From Nostoc sp. CHAB 5834 (GTDB taxonomy: Bacteria; Cyanobacteriota; Cyanobacteriia; Cyanobacteriales; Nostocaceae), in the NCBI GenBank assembly GCA_020829485.1, contig JAIVFU010000062.1, positions 1 to 41,584 on the forward strand: a stretch of DNA of 41,584 nt, read 5' to 3'. Position numbers and translations under genes: made by a program. Position 1 is the first letter of the stretch. Each line of letters begins with the position of its first letter. Positions 17,058 through 24,989 of this stretch are shown here, piece by piece. A model generated the notes under the pieces. It saw only the letters and a list, made by a program, of their open reading frames with translations. It searched no databases and was not told where the DNA came from.

Positions 17058-17708
17058 TTATAACAATCCCTCTAATTCGGCGAATTTACGCAAACGTGGT
17101 AAACACTGGCGCTGATAAAAACTGCTTAATGTTGGAATTGACAGCCCGAATTCCTCAGATAATTCTTTCCAGCTAACTTCCGGGGGTAGGCGTTTAAGAA
17201 TTAACACCTGACAATTCACATCTGGACGCCCTTTAATGTAAGTATTGCAAAGTTCTCCTTCAGAATCTGTCTTAGCCCATATCTCCAACTCTTCCAAAAT
17301 GGGAGGTGGTTGGGGGGTAGCTGGCAGGTTATCTACAGGATCAATGGTTTCTCTTATTCCACCCGACGTAGACTGACGAAGCCGAAGATGGACTGTTGTG
17401 GCTTGTTCCCGGTTTTGGTTAATGTAAAAGTCTTGTAATCTCCGTTTTAGGTAAGCATTCAGCCAGGTGATGACACTGCCATAAGTGGGATTATAGATTT
17501 GACCTGTCAAACCTTCACAAACATTGCGGCAGAAATACAACCAAGTTTGTTGTAGTGCATCTTGATAGTAAGGAGTACTTTCTCTCCAAAGTCTACTTGC
17601 ACTCAAGCGAATAATTTGCGTGAGCAGTTTCTGACGCTGAGGACTTCCAGATGGGTGTTCACAGGCTTCGCTAACTAGGCGGCGTAGGTGTTCATCGAAT
17701 TGAACCAT
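17058..17708 (-). CDS. Sigma-70-family (ECF-like) RNA polymerase sigma factor
   Basis: 216 residues. Residues about 45-100 resemble a sigma region 2 helix set (YYQDALQQTWLYFCRNV, VITWLNAYLKRRLQDFYINQNREQ). A Pro-rich linker (about 125-140) follows. Residues about 165-210 form a region 4 helix-turn-helix (VSWKELSEEFGLSIPTLSSF). No anti-sigma gene is adjacent. It probably directs polymerase to a small stress or envelope regulon, which is inference from size. The gene appears intact and stands alone between two repeat-rich gaps. Confidence 0.7.
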   Translation of the reverse strand: MVQFDEHLRRLVSEACEHPSGSPQRQKLLTQIIRLSASRLWRESTPYYQDALQQTWLYFCRNVCEGLTGQIYNPTYGSVITWLNAYLKRRLQDFYINQNREQATTVHLRLRQSTSGGIRETIDPVDNLPATPQPPPILEELEIWAKTDSEGELCNTYIKGRPDVNCQVLILKRLPPEVSWKELSEEFGLSIPTLSSFYQRQCLPRLRKFAELEGLL

Positions 17709-17933
17709 GACAATCTTGGCGAAGAAAGCAAGAATATCTTAGTATTGCGTATAACAACACTCTAAAAAATTTTCGTCAAGATTTATTCATTGGTCATGGG
17801 GTATGGGGTATGGGGTATAGGGAATTGCTAAGAGGCAGAGAGGCTCAAAGCTTAGAGCAGAGGGGAAAGAGGTAATTTTTATTCTCCCCTTTGCCCCCAG
17901 CAAGAACTGCTTCTTCCCCACTTCCCACTCCCC

Positions 17934-19319
17934 TTAATCTAGTCCAAACCAGGACTGGACATTTTCCAACCAGGTGTATGTGAGATCTCCGACACTCAAC
18001 TTCATTTTCTTGCGAATATCTTGGATATTTCCGTTGGTTAACCTGGCTAGAGTCTGCGCTTCTTGTTCAAAACGCTTGGGCAAAGACCGTTTGTATTCTT
18101 TACCTGCCTCACACTGAAGTTCCCCTTCAAATGGATATTGCAAAATATAACGCCCTTGGAATAATTCCCGGTTGGCAGTTTGCAGGAAAATCAAGTCTTC
18201 AGGGAATGTGTCGCGGGTGTAGCGAACATGCAAACGAGAGATGAAGACGTTAGTGTTCAAAAGGGGAGGAGCAAACTTGCGGATTGGTGTAACCTTAGTT
18301 TGCTTACTTAGAGAATTATCATTTAGCCAAAATACGCCTGCTTCCTTGAGTTCCTCTGGAGTCAGGGGATCGGCAGCACAAGGATCGCAACTACCCATAT
18401 CCCAAGCGTATTCCAAAAAACCGACTCTCTTGCCTTCTTTGGTGTAAGCGGTTTGGAACAGGGATTTGTAGAATTCACCAAATTCATTTTTGATAAACAC
18501 GGGAAGATTGACGTTGGAGGGGATTTTCACCGTCCGATAGTTAGTGAGTTGTGCTTCTCCTTGGGGTGAGAGGATATAGACAATTAAATCCTGCTCTGTC
18601 GTGGCATTGATCATGCCTAAACGAATTGGCAGCATGAACTTGGGTGATTGGTAGGAAATTTGTAGCGGACGCAAAAGCTGGTAGCCTGATTCCTCGAATT
18701 TATCTAAGTTGACTTTGGCAACAAAGAATTTCATTGAGGAACGGATATAGGGCTGAAGTAACTGTTTTGCCCCTTGAGGGATTTTGTAGCCATTTTGTGT
18801 CAGCCAAGTTTCCAGCCCGCCAGATTCTTTAGCGCTGAGGATCACGATGTCGTATTCGTCCACGTTGAAACTCGCTTCGACTGTTACACCTAAATCGCGA
18901 TCGCTTCTCTGAACTTCCGCAATATTTCCTGCTACTGCTGAGAAATTTATTGGGCCTCTTTTAAATAATAGTAGCGGGGTACAAGGATCTGGGTCAAAAT
19001 ATTCTACCAATCGCGGCGCACTAAAAGCATCTAGGCGCTCGATAATATTGGGTAGGGCAACGCGAACTTGATCTTTTTGCAACACCGTTGGCACTGGTAC
19101 TACGATCGCAAAATCTTTGACTTCGCCTTGGTAGTCGTTTGCCATTGTGAGGACGGTGCGATCGCCATTTCGTGCGATCACCACCTGAGAAGCTTTGTTA
19201 TACAGCTTCGTATCAGCTTTAGCTACATAAAATCCACAAAATGCCCAAGCTGCGGGTGCAAAGCAAAACACAGCGACAATTGTCAACAGTAATGGCGTTA
19301 AAAATCGAAAAATCTTCAT
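17934..19319 (-). CDS. DUF2330 secreted or membrane-associated protein
   Basis: 461 residues. A Sec signal peptide (1-26, cleavage after AAWA) is followed by FCGFYVAKADTKLYNKASQV and VVIARNGDRTVLTMANDYQG, the characteristic DUF2330 opening, then FAIVVPVPTVL. The mature protein is beta-rich with cysteines at 28, in DPDPC, and in the GSCDPC cluster, which could form disulfides. A weak hydrophobic C-terminus is present but no clear anchor. Downstream, on the same strand, of the RnfD/NqrB-like gene 69 bp away. I recall this pairing in other cyanobacteria, suggesting a joint role, but the function is unknown. Confidence 0.75.
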   Translation of the reverse strand: MKIFRFLTPLLLTIVAVFCFAPAAWAFCGFYVAKADTKLYNKASQVVIARNGDRTVLTMANDYQGEVKDFAIVVPVPTVLQKDQVRVALPNIIERLDAFSAPRLVEYFDPDPCTPLLLFKRGPINFSAVAGNIAEVQRSDRDLGVTVEASFNVDEYDIVILSAKESGGLETWLTQNGYKIPQGAKQLLQPYIRSSMKFFVAKVNLDKFEESGYQLLRPLQISYQSPKFMLPIRLGMINATTEQDLIVYILSPQGEAQLTNYRTVKIPSNVNLPVFIKNEFGEFYKSLFQTAYTKEGKRVGFLEYAWDMGSCDPCAADPLTPEELKEAGVFWLNDNSLSKQTKVTPIRKFAPPLLNTNVFISRLHVRYTRDTFPEDLIFLQTANRELFQGRYILQYPFEGELQCEAGKEYKRSLPKRFEQEAQTLARLTNGNIQDIRKKMKLSVGDLTYTWLENVQSWFGLD

Positions 19320-19351
19320 TTTTTATACCTCTATATTAAGTGCTGATTTAG

Positions 19352-19433
19352 GAGACGCGATTAATCGCGTCTGTACAAGAATTAGGAGTTATGAGACGCG
19401 ATTAATCGCGTCTGTACAAGAATTAGGAGTTAG
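19352..19433. repeat. Two tandem 41-bp repeats with GACGCGATTAATCGCGTC palindrome
   Basis: Units at 19352-19392 and 19393-19433 are nearly identical: palindrome, then TGTACAAGAATTAGGAGTTA. The first unit fills the spacer upstream of DUF2330; the second provides the last codons (CTDAINRVS) and stop of the upstream RnfD-like gene. Confidence 0.9.
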
Positions 19434-20312
19434 GAGTAAAAATTCTCCCCCTGCTCCCTCATCTCCCTCATCTCCCTCATCTCCCCTTTGCCAAGAAAAT
19501 CGTGGGGCTAACCAAAGAATATCTATGAGAATGCTCAACGGGGCAAGAATAAACAGTGCCCAGAAGACTGCGGTGGGAATAAAGAAATAATTCCGCAGGA
19601 TGAAAGTTAATCCAGCAATACAAGCTGCCCAAACTACCCGCCCAATTCGAGAATTGGGAATTGATCGCGGATCTGTAATCATAAATAGGGCAAACAACAA
19701 TAACGAGCCGCTCATCAACCGATGCCAGTAAACATCCCAAGTCCAACCCAGCCAGAGATTACGAATCGCTTCTAGCAAGGAATAGCTACCCAAAAAAGCG
19801 GCTGTGGTGTCCCAGCGACCAATGCGCTGCAAAACCATGCCGCCAGTCCCGACAAATAACAGCGCATACCACCACTCTTCACCCCATTGTCCCGGCGAAA
19901 CCCAAGCATCGGAGGTGAGAACCAAGGCGGAAATGATGCCAAAATTACCGGGGTTGAAGAAATGCTTATCACCGAATTTGAAGAGAAATTTACTAGCGAT
20001 CGCACTTGTTGCAGCTATTACCATTGTCGTCCAGTGATCAGCCCGCAACAATAAACTGAGTCCCAGTGAGGTAATTAAAGCACTGCGAAGATTCGTAATT
20101 TGTCCTACCCTGCGGGACGCTAGAGCGTCTATGTTGTTTGCCAATGACCAATGACCAATGACAAATGACAATACCAATTGGGTTGCTAGACAAGTAGCGA
20201 TCAATACCCCAATCAACTCTGGCCGTAACGTCCAGTCTCGTGTACTGATTCCCACGACTAGGAACAAGCCCAGAAAGGAAATTTGATAATCTCGTATATC
20301 TTTGAACAACAT
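19389..20312 (-). CDS. RnfD/NqrB-like membrane protein with repeat-derived insertions
   Basis: 307 residues with about 8-9 membrane segments. The pattern LRSALITSLGLSLLLRAD, FGDKHFFNPGNFG and FMITDPRSIPNS matches the RnfD/NqrB/UbiA-like electron-transport subunit D family as it occurs next to DUF2330 genes. No Rnf or Nqr partner subunits are nearby, so electron transport is not established. Two stretches look foreign. Residues about 48-70 (SFVIGHWSLANNIDALASRRVG) are encoded by repeat sequence, and the last ~30 residues (GDEGDEGDEGAGGE...CTDAINRVS) are encoded by STRR and the 41-bp palindromic repeat. The gene may still be functional because the frame is open. Confidence 0.65.
   Translation of the reverse strand: MLFKDIRDYQISFLGLFLVVGISTRDWTLRPELIGVLIATCLATQLVLSFVIGHWSLANNIDALASRRVGQITNLRSALITSLGLSLLLRADHWTTMVIAATSAIASKFLFKFGDKHFFNPGNFGIISALVLTSDAWVSPGQWGEEWWYALLFVGTGGMVLQRIGRWDTTAAFLGSYSLLEAIRNLWLGWTWDVYWHRLMSGSLLLFALFMITDPRSIPNSRIGRVVWAACIAGLTFILRNYFFIPTAVFWALFILAPLSILIDILWLAPRFSWQRGDEGDEGDEGAGGEFLLLTPNSCTDAINRVS
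20111..20171. repeat. Repeat cassette inside the RnfD-like gene
   Basis: The small palindrome GACGCTAGAGCGTC (20116-20129) next to CCAATGA/CAAATGA heptamers (20141-20171). Both are repeat types seen between genes elsewhere in the window, but here they lie within an open reading frame. Confidence 0.75.
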
Positions 20313-20470
20313 TAACTTTTCATGCAGTGTTTATTCGTAGATTTATCATCAATTTAGACGAGTGGTAGGTCAAAAAGTATTGCTCTTACAGATTTTTTAC
20401 AAAATATGGTTTTGGAGTGGTGATTGCCATGCCAAAGCGATCGCTCTGATGTTTTAACCTATAAGGAGGG

Positions 20471-20516
20471 CTTATACCTAGAACTCTCTGTTTGTACAGT
20501 AAGTTCTAGATATAAG
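20471..20516. promoter_or_regulatory. 15-bp inverted repeat upstream of the polysaccharide deacetylase
   Basis: CTTATACCTAGAACT (20471-20485) and AGTTCTAGATATAAG (20502-20516) pair with one mismatch around a 16-base loop, 90 bases before the deacetylase start. No T-run follows, so a leader hairpin or regulator site is more likely than a terminator. AGGAGGG just before it is not placed to serve a start codon. Confidence 0.4.
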
Positions 20517-20606
20517 CGAATTAAGCCGTGGTTCCCACGTTTAACAGTTATCAACATTAAGTAATCAGTGTATTTATGCAAGATTACGCAAAAAAGAAAA
20601 AACTTT

Positions 20607-21284
20607 ATGCAGCTAGCTCCTCTGTTCCCAATTTTCTACCGCATTCTCCAGCCGAGTTTTCCCAACTGCCTTTGGGCTGGAAATCCCCATACTAAAGCGA
20701 TCGCCCTAACCTTTGATGATGGGCCCCATCCTCAATACACACCGGAAGTATTGGCAGTATTAGATCGTTACAAGATTACAGCGAGTTTTTTTTGGTTGGG
20801 TGTTTGCGTGAACCGTTCACCAGCCATTGCCAAAGCCGTTAGCGATCGCGGAAACTGGATCGGATTGCATGGCTACGATCATCGCTCTTTTGCCATGCTT
20901 TCCCCAAATGACCTGAAGGACAGTTTAAAAAAAACCCAAGCTGCCATTTATAACGCCTGCAACCTGCAACCTGAACAAGTGCGAGATGTTCGCCCCCCCA
21001 ATGGTTTATTTACACCTGCTACTTTAAAATTGTTCTTTCAGTGGAATTACCGCCCAGTAATGTGGAGTGTTGTACCAGAAGATTGGGTACGACCAGGTGT
21101 AACTACTGTGGTAGAGCGAATTATGCAACAGGTTAAAAATGGTTCGCTGATTGTTTTACATGATGGTGCTTGCGGTGGACAAGATGTTGCTGCCACAATC
21201 CAAATTCTCATTCCGAAACTGCTACAACAAGGCTATGAGTTTGTGACTGTTGATACTCTATGGCAGCAAGCTAAGACTAACTAA
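20607..21284 (+). CDS. Polysaccharide deacetylase (NodB domain)
   Basis: Carbohydrate esterase family 4 enzyme that removes N-acetyl groups from peptidoglycan, chitooligosaccharides or exopolysaccharide. With the ATG at 20607 it has 225 residues. Motif 1 is TFDDGPH (35-41, D37 base and D38 metal ligand), motif 2 is HGYDH (H88 and H92, metal ligands), then RPPNG and the late LHDG motif. The alternative GTG at 20568 adds 13 basic residues and was not preferred. There is no signal peptide; the N-terminus (LAPLFPIFYRIL) is weakly hydrophobic, so its location is unclear. Confidence 0.85.
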   Translation: MQLAPLFPIFYRILQPSFPNCLWAGNPHTKAIALTFDDGPHPQYTPEVLAVLDRYKITASFFWLGVCVNRSPAIAKAVSDRGNWIGLHGYDHRSFAMLSPNDLKDSLKKTQAAIYNACNLQPEQVRDVRPPNGLFTPATLKLFFQWNYRPVMWSVVPEDWVRPGVTTVVERIMQQVKNGSLIVLHDGACGGQDVAATIQILIPKLLQQGYEFVTVDTLWQQAKTN

Positions 21285-21380
21285 AGTAGTAGCCTATAAA
21301 AATGTGGTGCTGGCGTGTTTAGTACTCAAAGTTAGCGATCGCCAATTTTAATTATTGGATAGCGATCGCATCAAGCTAGT

Positions 21381-21641
21381 TTAACTATATGCTTGACTGC
21401 GATGACAAACCATGATTATTTCAACTACACGGCTATCATCATCAATACTGTAAATTACACGATAACTTCCAACTCTAATCCGCCAGCAATTCGACTGTCC
21501 CTTCAACTTTTTACAACCATCTGGGCGCGGCTTAACTGTCAGATCCTCAATCTTGGAAGTAATTCGACTAATTACCTCAATTGGTAGGGCATCAAGTTCC
21601 TTTTGAGCAGAACGGGAAAAGACAACTTGATAATCATCCAC
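21381..21641 (-). CDS. RelE/ParE-family toxin
   Basis: 86 residues. YQVVFSRSAQKELDALP, then KLKGQSNCWRIRVGSYRVIYSI and a final strand VVEIIMVCHRSQAY give the RelE fold, with basic residues R59 and R65 in the usual catalytic strand region. Predicted ribosome-dependent mRNA endonuclease. Its start overlaps the end of the upstream gene by 8 bases, so the two are translationally coupled, with the partner being the likely antitoxin. Confidence 0.85.
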   Translation of the reverse strand: MDDYQVVFSRSAQKELDALPIEVISRITSKIEDLTVKPRPDGCKKLKGQSNCWRIRVGSYRVIYSIDDDSRVVEIIMVCHRSQAYS

Positions 21642-22005
21642 TCAACTTACCCTGCTCATTGAGCGACCTTTTTACTTCAGCAAGTGGTATTTTCGGTTCA
21701 TCAATTCTGAGCAGGGCAATTAAGTTGTAATAAATATCTTCCCAAATTTCACCGTGTTCCTCGAAGTCAAGCAGCACAGCAGTTTTATACCCTTGCTCAT
21801 CTACCAAAAACTCCACAGTTAAAGGTATATCAGTTTCTTCTTCCATAGCAGCCCAGAGTTCGCCATGTTGTTTTAGGTCAATCAACACACCAGTCTTTTG
21901 CCCCAAAAAATTTATCAGAAACTGGACACCGGAAAATTGCATCTTTTCATCCGTGCCAGAAACCTCCCAATTCTCAATATCAGTTAGAGGGTGAATAGAC
22001 TGCAT
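21634..22005 (-). CDS. Antitoxin-like protein with a duplicated domain (RelE partner)
   Basis: 123 residues. Two copies of one motif: residues about 27-58 (QFLINFLGQKTGVLIDLKQHGELW) and about 63-94 (EFLVDEQGYKTAVLLDFEEHGEIW). Each resembles the short strand-plus-helix N-terminal core of small antitoxins that accompany RelE genes in cyanobacteria. The tail (EPKIPLAEVKRSLNEQGK) would be the toxin-binding part. Ordinary relatives have one copy in about 80 residues, so this looks like an internal duplication. The antitoxin role is inferred from the 8-bp overlap with relE. Confidence 0.65.
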   Translation of the reverse strand: MQSIHPLTDIENWEVSGTDEKMQFSGVQFLINFLGQKTGVLIDLKQHGELWAAMEEETDIPLTVEFLVDEQGYKTAVLLDFEEHGEIWEDIYYNLIALLRIDEPKIPLAEVKRSLNEQGKLSG

Positions 22006-22153
22006 ACTTGGCTTTAAATAACAACATCTTTCATTTATCTTATTAGTTTGAATACAAATTTACCTGAATTTGTCCATTTTCTAGTCGGGAGTATCAGCCT
22101 TTGGTGACTGATAAGCTGATATGCGTCTAAATTATATAAACATTCTTTATAAT

Positions 22154-22184
22154 CGTTGACGGTTGACGGTTGACGGTTGACGGT
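22154..22184. repeat. STRR: four heptamers GGTTGAC
   Basis: Tandem GGTTGAC units, then TCATCAGTTAACCGTCAACAG, which folds back on the run. It sits in the 261-base gap between the antitoxin-like gene and the sugar kinase. Confidence 0.8.
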
Positions 22185-22266
22185 CATCAGTTAACCGTCA
22201 ACAGTCATCAGGTAAATGTACAATATTATTTGCGTAACAGCTTATCCCAGTGGCTTATGCTAGTTC

Positions 22267-23241
22267 CTATTGATGAGAGGCGAGAAAAGCTTCGACTTCA
22301 GCAGCAGTAGGTTGAGAAGCGATCGCACCTGGTTTAATGGTAGTCAGTGCCCCAACAGCACTGGCATAAGTGACGATGCGTTTTGCTGTTTCGGCATCCC
22401 GCAAGCTGTGGATGCCATGCTGACTTAATTGGTGGATGAATCCTGCTAAAAAGCTATCCCCTGCGCCAGTTGTGTCAACTACAGGTATGGAAAACGAGGG
22501 TAATTTGCCTTCGTTCTCACCCAGACAGTAGGCGCAACCGTTTTCTCCATCTGTTACTAGCACTCCTTCAATTGAAGCTAGGCGGTAAGTGATGGCTCCG
22601 GGATCTGCGGTTTCAAATAGCCATTGGGCTTCTTCTTTGGAGAGTTTGAGGAAATCCACTCGCTTAAATAATTCTGGAATTTTTTGATGAGCGATGTTTG
22701 GCTCGTCCCAAAATACAGGCCGCCAGTTGACATCCAGCACAATCTTCAGATCGTAATGTTCTGCTAACTCTAGGGCGCGGTGAATTGCCTTTTCACTTTC
22801 AGGATAGGCTAATTCCAAAGTACCCAAAACCAGAAAATCTGCCTCTTGAAATAGCGAATTTGGCAATTGTTTAGCTTGCAGGCGAGTATCGGCAAATTCT
22901 GCGGTGTCATACTTACCAAATCCGGCGAAAGTGCGATCGCCTGCTAAATCTCGTGTAACATAAACTTGCCGCGTTGGTGCCGTGGGATGGCGTTGTACCC
23001 CGGTTGTCTCTACACCTACATCTTGTAATACCTTGACCAGTGCATTCCCTGCTTCATCTTCACCAACGGCTCCGATAAATCCTGCTGGTGTCCCCAGCTT
23101 GACTAAAGCACAGGCTACGTTAGCTGGTGCCCCTCCTGGATAGGGAGTCCAGGATTTTACTTCTTCTAGCTTTAGCCCCAATTGATCGGCTAAACAATCA
23201 AACAAAACTTCACCGAGACACAAAACACGGGGATTGCTCAT
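22267..23241 (-). CDS. PfkB-family carbohydrate kinase, fructokinase-like
   Basis: 324 residues. GGAPANVACAL (36-46) is the sugar-binding signature typical of fructokinases. FGKYDTAEF and VLDVNWRP (168-175) fit that group. DTTGAGDSF (256-264) is PfkB signature 2 with catalytic D262. Probably makes fructose 6-phosphate from fructose released by sucrose breakdown, a common route in heterocystous strains. It stands alone on the minus strand, and the second PfkB kinase in the window (3203-4132) is the ribokinase type. Confidence 0.85.
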   Translation of the reverse strand: MSNPRVLCLGEVLFDCLADQLGLKLEEVKSWTPYPGGAPANVACALVKLGTPAGFIGAVGEDEAGNALVKVLQDVGVETTGVQRHPTAPTRQVYVTRDLAGDRTFAGFGKYDTAEFADTRLQAKQLPNSLFQEADFLVLGTLELAYPESEKAIHRALELAEHYDLKIVLDVNWRPVFWDEPNIAHQKIPELFKRVDFLKLSKEEAQWLFETADPGAITYRLASIEGVLVTDGENGCAYCLGENEGKLPSFSIPVVDTTGAGDSFLAGFIHQLSQHGIHSLRDAETAKRIVTYASAVGALTTIKPGAIASQPTAAEVEAFLASHQ

Positions 23242-23604
23242 TTTATTTTAGATTTTAGATTTCGATTTTGGATTAGTAATTTACAGTATAAAATCTACAA
23301 CAATTTTCGCTAATCTGTCGCCAGCCCTTCATAGAATTAAATAGCAATTTTTACTACTCCATAACATCTATATACTTCTGAATGTCATCTATGCTACCTA
23401 AGTATTTACACTAAAAGTTTAAGAAAAACTTGTATTATTAATTGCTTTTACAGTTTCATAGGTTATATTTTTGCCAACTTTAAATCCAAAGAAAATATTG
23501 ACAATCGGATTACTGCTAAGACTTGAAACCCCTCCCAACAAAAGAATCTTCTAGAATTAGAAAGAGTGATTAAGTACATATACCAAGGGAGGATAGAAAT
23601 AGTC
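23242..23604. other. AT-rich intergenic region, leader of pedR
   Basis: No coding or repeat signal except a strong Shine-Dalgarno AAGGGAGGA at 23585-23593, which fixes the pedR start at 23605. It lies between two divergent genes and should contain both promoters. Confidence 0.5.
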
Positions 23605-23868
23605 ATGGCTGGTGGCAAGTCTGAGACCCCCGTTAGTCTGTCAGACAGAGAACTGCAAATTATCGATTTAGTAGCCGCTGGCTTAACTAACCAAGAGATT
23701 GCAGGAAAACTGGAGATTAGCAAGCGTACAGTTGATAACCATATCAGTAATATTCTTACCAAGACCGAGACAGAAAATCGAGTAGCTCTTGTTCGCTGGG
23801 CTTTACAGTGGGGCAAAGTCTGTTTGAATGATGTCAATTGCTGTACTCTGCCTAAGCAGATCGAATAA
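23605..23868 (+). CDS. pedR: PedR, LuxR-type redox-responsive transcription regulator
   Basis: 87 residues made almost only of a LuxR helix-turn-helix: LSDRELQIIDLVAAGLTNQE, then KLEISKRTVDNHISNILTK. The start at 23605 has a strong ribosome site, and an upstream GTG at 23566 is not needed. PedR of Synechocystis is a small LuxR protein whose activity responds to photosynthetic electron flow through thioredoxin and a cysteine at position 80. Here cysteines are C73, C79 and C80, and C80 falls at the same position. Expected role: light- and redox-dependent control of photosynthesis and carbon genes. Confidence 0.78.
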   Translation: MAGGKSETPVSLSDRELQIIDLVAAGLTNQEIAGKLEISKRTVDNHISNILTKTETENRVALVRWALQWGKVCLNDVNCCTLPKQIE

Positions 23869-23988
23869 ACGATTTATTTAGTAGCAACGTAATTGCTCTG
23901 GTCTGGTATAATTGCAAACCAATCTTGAGCTTTACTGATTATTTCCCTCTTTACGCCTAAGTTTTCAGTGTGAACACTCTACCAAAAG

Positions 23989-24051
23989 TTCCGAGTCCTT
24001 CACTCAGCCGGAGTTTATTTTAGTGGAGCCAGCTGACCCTCGGACTCGGAA
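23989..24051. ncRNA. 63-nt hairpin of unknown role between pedR and the DUF6391 gene
   Basis: TTCCGAGTCC (23989-23998) pairs perfectly with GGACTCGGAA (24042-24051). The 43-base interior contains CAGCC.GAG and GGAGCCAGCTG that could form a second stem. It is not a tRNA, and I did not recognise a known cyanobacterial small RNA. The flanks are a 120-base spacer after pedR and GGAATGG heptamers (24094-24122). It could be a pedR terminator, a small RNA, or an unshared repeat. Confidence 0.35.
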
Positions 24052-24093
24052 ACTATAAAAGATCAGAATTTCTTATTAAGCAGAACAGATGTA

Positions 24094-24122
24094 GGAATGG
24101 GGAATGGGGAATGGGGAATGGG
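24094..24122. repeat. STRR: four heptamers GGAATGG
   Basis: GGAATGG repeated four times, followed by GCCCAAT units near 24155-24175. With the hairpin at 23989-24051 it accounts for most of the 409-base gap before the DUF6391 gene. Confidence 0.8.
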
Positions 24123-24277
24123 GAGACGAGGGAGCAGGGGAAGAAGAATTATTAATGCCCAATGCCCAATGCCCAAATTCAAAAATCATCCACAAAAATT
24201 AGCAACAATTCAGTGGTGCAAGCGTTACATTTGAAAGAAATCTATGTTGCTCTATCGGCTTGGAGAGCAGTGTTTCA

Positions 24278-24985
24278 ATGAATACTTCTGCTTCTTTTCA
24301 AAGTGGCTCGTCTCCCTTTGAATTTTTTAACTTTGATTTTACGACACCTGGATCTGATTCTGATAAAGTTCCGAGTATTGAATACCAATCTTCAGACTTT
24401 CCGCAACCCACACAAGATGCCGACTTACTAAGACAGCTATCGTTTATTCCAGGGTTGAAAGAAATTCTGATGATACGGCAGGTTCACGCTTTAGAACACG
24501 CTACTGTTTGGGTTCTTAGCGAATCAAAAAGTGCCTATCCTGCCAAAGGTGAACCAACTAAGGTTCAACTAGATAACGAACTATTAGGTGGTTTGTCAAC
24601 TGAACAGGGATTCTATCTCTATGGTGAGGTGAATATTAGTGATTTGCGGCGTGCGGTCATACTTGCTCGACATCGCCTCACCAGTGGAGAATGGGATTTA
24701 GCTGTACATCCTCGTTGCGGCACAAATTTATCAGTAGCAATGCTCTTAACTGCTGGACTAGCTGTGGGTGTGCATCTGTTACTACCATTTCGACCAATCG
24801 AGCAACTTATCGGTTTGGGGTTAGCAGCGACGACAGCCGCCGAACTCGCACCTGATTTAGGTTCTATGGCACAGCGTTATCTAACAACTGCAATTCCTTT
24901 TAACCTAGCAATTGAAAATATTACCCGTACACGCGACGTTTGGGGGCGTGAGGCACATTTTGTTAAAGTGGGCTGGCAAGAGTAA
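24278..24985 (+). CDS. DUF6391 family protein
   Basis: 235 residues from the ATG at 24278; an in-frame TTG at 24260 is the alternative. The N-terminal 60 residues are low-complexity, then a conserved core runs from about 70: LKEILMIRQVHALEHATVWVL, LGGLSTEQGFYLYG and HPRCGTNLSVAMLL. Two hydrophobic stretches (about 152-175 and 178-195) suggest membrane association. HALEHAT and HPRCGTN contain His and Cys residues in a pattern that could bind a metal. Four bases separate it from the next gene, so they form an operon. Function unknown. Confidence 0.72.
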   Translation: MNTSASFQSGSSPFEFFNFDFTTPGSDSDKVPSIEYQSSDFPQPTQDADLLRQLSFIPGLKEILMIRQVHALEHATVWVLSESKSAYPAKGEPTKVQLDNELLGGLSTEQGFYLYGEVNISDLRRAVILARHRLTSGEWDLAVHPRCGTNLSVAMLLTAGLAVGVHLLLPFRPIEQLIGLGLAATTAAELAPDLGSMAQRYLTTAIPFNLAIENITRTRDVWGREAHFVKVGWQE

Positions 24986-24989
24986 TCTT

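Noticed and set aside
23463..23837. Minus-strand frame covering pedR
   Set aside because: Shadow of the well-supported pedR gene with no start signal.
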